DNA of 64,000 nucleotides, from NCBI GenBank assembly GCA_039621445.1, contig CP154954.1:74846634-74910633 (forward strand). The letters are read 5' to 3'. Under the pieces are notes generated by a model. The model was given only the letters and a program-made list of their open reading frames with translations, was not told the DNA's origin and ran no database searches. Within the stretch, counting starts at the first letter, position 1. Every line of letters starts with the position of its first letter. This DNA comes from Euglena gracilis. Lineage: Eukaryota; Euglenida; Euglenophyceae; Euglenales. Below, in pieces: positions 46,701-54,800 of this stretch. Position numbers and translations under genes: made by a program.

Positions 46701-48451
46701 CAACAAGGGCAATGAGGGAGTATGGTTTAGTTGGTGTATGTTCGTTTTGTTTTCTTTCTGCCCAAACTCTCCCATCGCACTCGCTCAACCAACGCCCTGG
46801 ACAGGTAGCCGGTGTGTGCCAGGCAGCCACGGAAGACGTGGCTGCCGAGGGTGAGGTACGGCGCGACAGCAATGAGGAGGGGGGACCGCAAGGAGGGCTC
46901 CAGCGCTGTGAGCGAGAGGTGAGGGCATCCCCACCCCAGCCGTTTAATGGCAGGGGACCACCCAGCCCTCCATGTGATCACACATTGATGACAAACAGGT
47001 TAGTGAACGGATAGGTTAAAAGCAAGTCAAGCAAAATTACAAAAGCAAAAAAAAATAATAAAAGTCAGCAAAATTGGTGGCGACATTTTTAAAAAAGTTT
47101 TGGCTGTTTTTCCAATTTTCCACCTGAACATATGATCCGAGAATTATTTTCAATCAAAGTAACTTTTTGGGAGAAACAAGAAGGATTGTCAAAAAAATAC
47201 ATCAAGCAGAGACACTGTGCACAGGTGACTGTTAGTGCAAAGCTTGGAACATATGGGATGAGGATAATTTCACTGGACACCTTCAAATGGAATGGGGGAA
47301 ATAGGTCGAAATTGTCGAGCCAAAAAATCCAAAATGCTATCATATATTAATGCAACTGGAAGCAGTGGCAAATGGCTGACCAGTTGTGACACTTTACACT
47401 TTATCATAAAAAAGTTGGAGAGGCAGAAAGGTGGATAAACCACAAGACGGGGAAAATTGAAGAAAAAAATGTGTCCTTTAAATTGTGCACGCCGTGCCTT
47501 GTAGCTGGCCTTACTGGCGGCAAATCTTTGTGCAAATTGGTTGTCAATATGCACAAAGACATGCAAATTCATTTGAGGCATTAACCACACACACACACAC
47601 ACACATATATATACATATATATATATATATATGCGCTAATACCCCACATCTGCCAGGGGATACCCCAACACAGCTGCCGGGGAACTACCCTGCGCCGCAA
47701 TGACAGCCTTTGGCAGGTCAACGAGACCAACCGCCTGTACGGCCTGCTGATTCGGTACCAGCACTGCCATCATCTGCAACATCGGGAATACCCCACAAAG
47801 CTGCTGGTTATCTTGCTTTGTATCCTCCGGCAGCTGTGTGGGGTATCCCCCGGCAGATGTGTGGGGTATCTCCCGGCAGCTGTGTGGTGTGGGGTCATCC
47901 CCCGGCATCTGTGTGGGGGCATCCCCTGGCAGATGTGGGGTCATCCCTCAGGCGCTGTGTGGGGGCATTCCCCGGCAATCCCCGGTGCCTTCGGCTGTAT
48001 GTGTGCATGGACATCAGTGGCGGCTCTGGGGTACACCAGCTTTCTATTTGCCAATCATCATCTCAATTCTGATTTCGACGGTTCAACGGTGTTCCAGGGT
48101 GTGGCTGCACGGCATAATACGGTAGGATAAGTGCTCAGGGATGCTATGTTTGCTGCAGAAAAAAAAAGATGCAACCCCAAGAAAAGGATTTATTACACTT
48201 ATTATTTTTACACACATACATACATACAACATACATACATACATACATACATACATACACACACACACATACATACATACATACATACATACATACATAC
48301 ATACATACATGCATACATGCATACATACATACATACATACATACATACATACATACATACATACATACATACGTACGTACGTACGTACGTACGTACGTAC
48401 GTACAGACACGACATACGTACAGACATACAGACAGACACACACACAGACAT

Positions 48452-48506
<55 letters not shown>

Positions 48507-48864
48507 TACATACATACATACACACACACAGACATACATACATACATACATACAGACATACATACATACAGACAGACATACATACATACAAACATACATA
48601 CATACAGACATACATGCATGCATGCATGCATGGCATGCATGCAGGCATGCATGCATGCATGACAGGCATACAGACATACAGACATACATACATACATACA
48701 GACAGACAGACAGACCGACAGACAGACAGACATACATACATACATACATACATACATACAGACATACATACATACATACATACATACATACATACATACA
48801 TACATACATACATACATACATACATACATACATACATACATACATACATACATACATACATACA

Positions 48865-48895
<31 letters not shown>

Positions 48896-51800
48896 TATGA
48901 AAACTCGTTTTTTATTAAAGATTTTGGAAATAACAATTCCCAAGGCATAAGTTCTCCATTGTATTCATGTCATTTTATTTCACAACATTTCTGTGGGGAA
49001 GGTGGGCAACACAAGAAATAATTTGCATCTGGTGTAAAATTGCTTCTTGTATTTGTCGGATCCCCCCACTCAAAAAGTTGGAATACATTTGCAGGTGTGG
49101 GGTTGATTTGTTGCATTCGAGGAAGTAAGGGTCACACATGACAACCCGCAGTAGAAAGGGAGGACCTTCATGGGCCGGAAAAGCTTGGAGGAGAAAGTCT
49201 TTCAGGCTGCCGCACGCCACCGCATGCTTGTAGCCATGCAGCACCAGGAAGACCAGGAGCAGAGGGTTTTCGAGGACCCAGGGGGAGGGGGGACCGGAAA
49301 CCCCACCCACCCCCAGGTGGTGATCCCCCCAGGTGGTGATCCCCCCAGGGGGCGAGGGGCTCGGGGGAACCCACTTTGACTTTTGGGGTGTCAATTTTGG
49401 GGACCAAACAAATTTCTCTTGGTGCTGAAATAGAGCAAACCCCCGCCTCCAGCAGGCCCACTCGGCCCGACCCCCCTCCAGGGGGGGGGGGGCTCTGCCG
49501 GGATCCATCCACCCACCCACCCCCGGGTCACACAAAAGAAATCTCTGACTGGCAGAGCAGTCCGCAGGTTGAAGAACAGGAGGGCCGTAAACAGAGATCG
49601 GTGGGAGGGCGCCGTGGTGGAACTGCTGGATGAAGACGACATTTTTGGCATCCTTTTAATCCAAAATTTCTGGAACAAATTTCATCGGACCTCACCCCTG
49701 TGTTTCGTTGTCCCTTTGTGCCATGCCGTTTGCTGTGATTGTTACCCCTCAGCAGGATTCCTCCCATTTCTGTGCTGGCCGCGGTCAAAAATGCATCCGT
49801 GATTTTCCATGATTTTCCAGGAGTTTACTTTTGTTTTCAAAAAAGGCCAAAAACAACACTCCATTGTCCACCACAAAACCACAATGATCTGCACTGCCGA
49901 TATTCTTCCTTGTATTGTAAAGCCTGTGGGGTGCGAATGTTTGCCTTACTCCTCAAGCCTTGTGGTCAAGTGCTCCTCGACGTCCCCCAAAAAAATGTGT
50001 AGCCAGAACCCTGTCAGCGGACCAATAAAATAAATAAAAAATTCGGAATGGCAAAGAATGTATCACACCACCCCATCAAAAATGAACGAAAATCAGCAAA
50101 AGCACATGCAAAAACTCAAAAAAAAATCCTGAACCCTGAACCCTCTGCCTCGTCCGTGAATTTCCATGAGTTTCTGTGATTTCCGTGAAAATGGCCTTCC
50201 GCCCATTTCCATTATCCTCCGAGAACTACCATCAATTTCCTTTGCACGAAATGGGAGGATCCATGCCCTCAGTAAACTCACCCCAATCTTCCTTTGTGAA
50301 TCGTCGTGCGAATATAGGTATTGCATTCAAATGAATACATAAGAATTGCGTTCGATTAAAATCAGCCAAAACATTTGGGTAAAATATGTCAAAAGTCCCA
50401 AACAAAATCAGTGCAAAGTGACGGAGAGGAAAGGCAGTTTTGAAAGGGGGGAGTACTAAAGTGTGTACAGTGCCTAAATAAATGTCACACCCCTTGTACC
50501 TCCAAAAGTGACGTCCAAAACAGCACGCACACCCCAAAAAAGCTGCTTCACACTGAACCAATTTCAGGTAGTACCCAAATCAGTGTGCACCCCAAGGATC
50601 TGAAACCAGAAACCACGGTCCGAAAATGTGAGCACCCATGCACTTAAATGGGGGGTTACCCCTAATAGCCCTTGAAATGGAAATGTTGTCCTGGATTGCC
50701 GAAGTGGCACCCCATCTTCGCACCGTGCACTGAACCACAGCACTTGCGAAGCGATGGCTGGGGAGTAGCTCGGTAGCACAGCATTCAGCAGCACGAAACT
50801 GACGGCAAACGAGAGCACCGCGGCCCACAGCTCCAGGCGCAGCTTCTGCCGCAGGAACAGGGCGACGCCAAACGCCAGCCCCAGACGCCCACACTACCTT
50901 TCATATCAGCGGGCATCTTGTCAGCAGCGGCACATAAAACCACATAAAAGCACGTCTGTGTTTTTGTCCCATCACTTTTTGGTGAAAGACTTTGTGGACT
51001 TTGCAACTTTCTATTTGACCCCCCCCCCGCCTGTGAATGTGAAGATGCAAGCCCAGGGGATTTCTGGGGAGCCAGAGGGGACCAGAGATTTTTTTAAGAC
51101 TGGGGGGAGGGGGTTCCCCACCGGGGCCCTGGGGGGTCCCGGGGGACCCACTCACTTTCCCCCCGAAAATGGACAAAAATCGCGAAAATGCCAAAAATAG
51201 CACTTTTTTCAGCGCCGAAAACACCCCCCTCTGGGGGGATCCGGCCGAGCCGGGGGGGGGGGGGGGGGCTCAGCCGGACCCACCCACCCTATCCCCCCGG
51301 GGGTCCAAGACTAAACCCCTGGAGGGGACCCCCCCCCCTGGGTCCAGCCAGCCAGCACGCACCTCCCAGCAGGACTAAGGGTTCGATGGAAGGATTTATG
51401 ATGTCAAGAGTTTAGGTGGGATTACCGCCAACCCTTGACCATAAGGCATCCGGACCACCCCCACCTGCCCTTTTGTTGAAATTCGCCCAGTTTTACTTCA
51501 TCCTATTTTTTAGGCTGAAGAGCTGTCACCCAGCTGGAGTCGGGTTTCTCCCCCAGTTTTTGGACACCCACCCTTTGCTCACAAACCATCCCCACTTATC
51601 AGCCACTCCCTCGTGGGGGTTGCAGGTCAGGGTATGTGGATGAGCATGCCTTGGGGTGTGGGCGACCTTAATGGCAATTTGAGTGCATGTGAACCCTCTA
51701 GATGCATGGTCAGCAAAGCTTTATGGAATGAAACCTACCCCGCCTAGGAAACTGTCCTTTGGTCCCCTTTTCTCTGACTCACATTCAAATTTTTGTTGCT

Positions 51801-54800
51801 TTTTTATTTTACAGTTTTTGTTCACAGTTTTTGCAGCGTACCAATCGCCCATCTGCATCAGGGTTTCAGTCATATAAAATCATGAATAAAAGTGTTGCCC
51901 GAAGGAAACCTTTCTCCCTGACTCTGGTTCAGCACGTCGAAAAGAAAAATGCACAATGCATCAATTTCCCTCCCTGACACAAATGACGCCTGATGGGCGC
52001 CTGGTTGCCACCACGGGGAAATCCACCTCAGCGTCCAGAGGCTCCCGCAGTTCCTCAAACGCCACCTCCCAGAGGGGGCGGTCTGCGTGCTGCAGCGCCG
52101 CCAGCTGCCCTTGCAGCTCCGATAGCCGCTCTTTCAGCGCCGCCCCACAGCATTCAAAGAAGACGCCCAGAGCCATGCAGCTGCGTGTCGCTAATACATA
52201 ACATATAATATATAATGCATAATGTATAATATGCAATATATAATGTATAATATATAACACATAACATATAACACGTATAATACATAATATATGTAATATA
52301 TCTAATATGTAATGAATGATATATATATATATATATATGAAATATAACTAATGCATAAAGACATCTATGTCGCATGGGTTGATGTGTGTACGAGCATGTG
52401 CAAGCATGCACTCAATGCTGCTCATGCCTGAAGTACCATGTTTGCATTACATTTTAAATCACCCACTCCTGAGGGAACTCCTGCCCCACCAGGTGTGGCA
52501 CAAGTGTCAGGGTATTGCAAATATGGGTTTGATCCCACCCCCCCCCCCATGGGTTCCCCAGGGTTTTCGGGGTTCAATTTTGGGGTGGGAAAAAATGGCA
52601 CATTGAGGAGAAAACAAAAGAAACAGAGGGAAACCGCCCCTTCCGGGGGTTCTCACTCCGCCCAACCTGCCCCCTCCCCAGGAGGGGGGAGCTGACCCAC
52701 CCACCCACCCACCCGACCAAGTCACCAAATTAAAAGAGAAAAAATCTAGTGCGAGACATGAGCATGGTGATCAACGGCTCTTAAGCAACCGCATGCATCC
52801 AGCGCTGACGGTAAAGCACAGCAGGCTGAAGCAGCGCCGCTGTTGGTGGATCGACATCCGGGCCATCGGAAGTGGCAGGGAGGGAGGAGTCACTCCATAT
52901 TGGGGCCTGAGGAACAGGGGGCACAGAAGGTGTGACGGATATGGGTCGGAAAAAATAAGATAATTATGACTTCTTATGAGTATTTTCACAATAAACATAT
53001 TTTATGTGATTAAGCACATTGCCGCAGAAAGCCAGAGGGACACTTGGGAGTCGAATGACGTGCCTCCACCGCCATGGCCCCAAAAAAGGGAAATGGAATC
53101 GAAGAACGGCTGCTAATGAAGCACTTGGAGCATCTGAACCACCAATGCCCCCACACAATTTTTGTTTGGAGGTGCTTGTTGATGTAGTTAGAAGCGCATC
53201 TGTGCATACAGAGTCATTCACAACAGGAATATTTTACAGCTCCCAGAGAGCCATGCCACTCACATGCATGTGATTTTAACTTGAATTTGCACATACCTTT
53301 CCCCGGTTTTTTTTGTTTAACCCACTCCACCCACCCGCCATTTTTGTGTTTCATGAGTTGTCGGATTTGTCGGGATTTGAACACTCCAGATGGGGTCCCG
53401 GCCAGACATTCATTTAGTGGTTCACAAAAGACGTGTGAACCACAAGAATTTCTTGGTGTCCACAGGTAAACCACAAATTCTTTTTTGGTGTCCACACGTG
53501 AACCAAAAAAAAATCGGTGTCCACAAAAAATCTTGTTGCCCACAAAACTTGATTGAGGATAGAAAAAAATTAAATTTTACAACTAAAAGTGGATCTTTGA
53601 CACCTTGACCATTGATCTTTAGACACCTCAACCACATTGTGGACCTCTAACCCATGTTGACCATAACACCTTACTCCTGACCTTTAACCTCAATTACCCT
53701 GGGGGAGGGATGCCGCACATGTAATGGTGCTCTGCATGTGGGGTACGAGGGAGTAGGGACCCTCCTCCAAACACAGCTGTGGGGTGTGATTCCCTGCCAT
53801 GCTTTACGGATAGAGCCAGGGCCAAGGGTTCGCACGGGTTAGAAATGATCCACCACTACACCATGGTCCAATCATTTTTTTTAACTCCTCAATCGAAGGC
53901 CAAACTCGTTGGAGAATCGCCACACAGCCGAAATAAGTAATCTTGGTAAATTGAGCATATGCGCAAACCAACGTGAAAAAGCTTAAGTGCAAACCCAGCC
54001 GCCAAAGTGGATTGTGACAGATGCTGCCGAGGAAGATTCACCAGAAAAATCCACCTGCGATTCTGAGCTGTCGTCATATGATGATTGCTTCATTGCTGTT
54101 GAGGAGAAAGACAATGATGCAAATGTCAGTAGGCGGTGAGAAAATTCTTTGGTGTCGACAAACGAACCACAAATATTTTTTGCTGTCCACAGGTGAACCA
54201 CAAAAAAGTTTTTGGTGTCCATACGTGAACCACAAAATGACAACCTTGGTGTACCACACTAAAGGAATGTCTGTTCCCGGCCACATCATTTGGAGGGATT
54301 TGATTACAGTTTATCCTGGGATGGGCATATGACCTTATCAGACCATTCTTTATCCAGTATTTGAAACTCATTTATGGCACGTATGAGCTCCAAAGGTTCA
54401 CAAAGGAAGAAATGACATAATGTGTGAATTTGTATGAATTTCAGTGAGCAAGACAAAACCCCCATATTTTACCCAAAAAGGGTGAAAATTGAACTGAAAT
54501 TGTTACTTGGATGGGAGACACCAAAAATACACCTGAAAATTGCAGAAACAGAGAAGTGGAAACAACCATCAAACAAATATCTAACGCACTTCCAAGCACC
54601 TCCATGGAAATGATGATTTAAACCAGTTGCTTGTAAATGCAAAGTTTCTTTCGGAATTCTTGCTTAAACCCTTTGAAAAAAATAAACTTTGGTCAAAGCC
54701 AAAACTTTTCTGGCAATAATGATCTCCTCTGCTGGCCATCATCACACAAAGCCAGCTCCTCAGAAAACCTGGATCTTCAAACAACCACAAAGACAAAAAA

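Noticed and set aside
47640-47985. CRISPR-like regularly spaced repeats
   Set aside because: Units are tandem without unique spacers, imperfect, and the sequence is eukaryotic. The same applies to the arrays at 1.2, 29.2 and 59.5 kb.
48083-49021. Frames of 170-296 codons
   Set aside because: Produced by the (ACAT)n/(ACAG)n array; same frames open on both strands.
49170-49379. Plus-strand coding across 49.17-49.63 kb (LEEKVFQAAARHRM; LKNRRAVNRDRWEGAVVELL)
   Set aside because: Charged helices on this strand are the complement of the hydrophobic minus-strand exons; phases and neighbours favour the minus strand.
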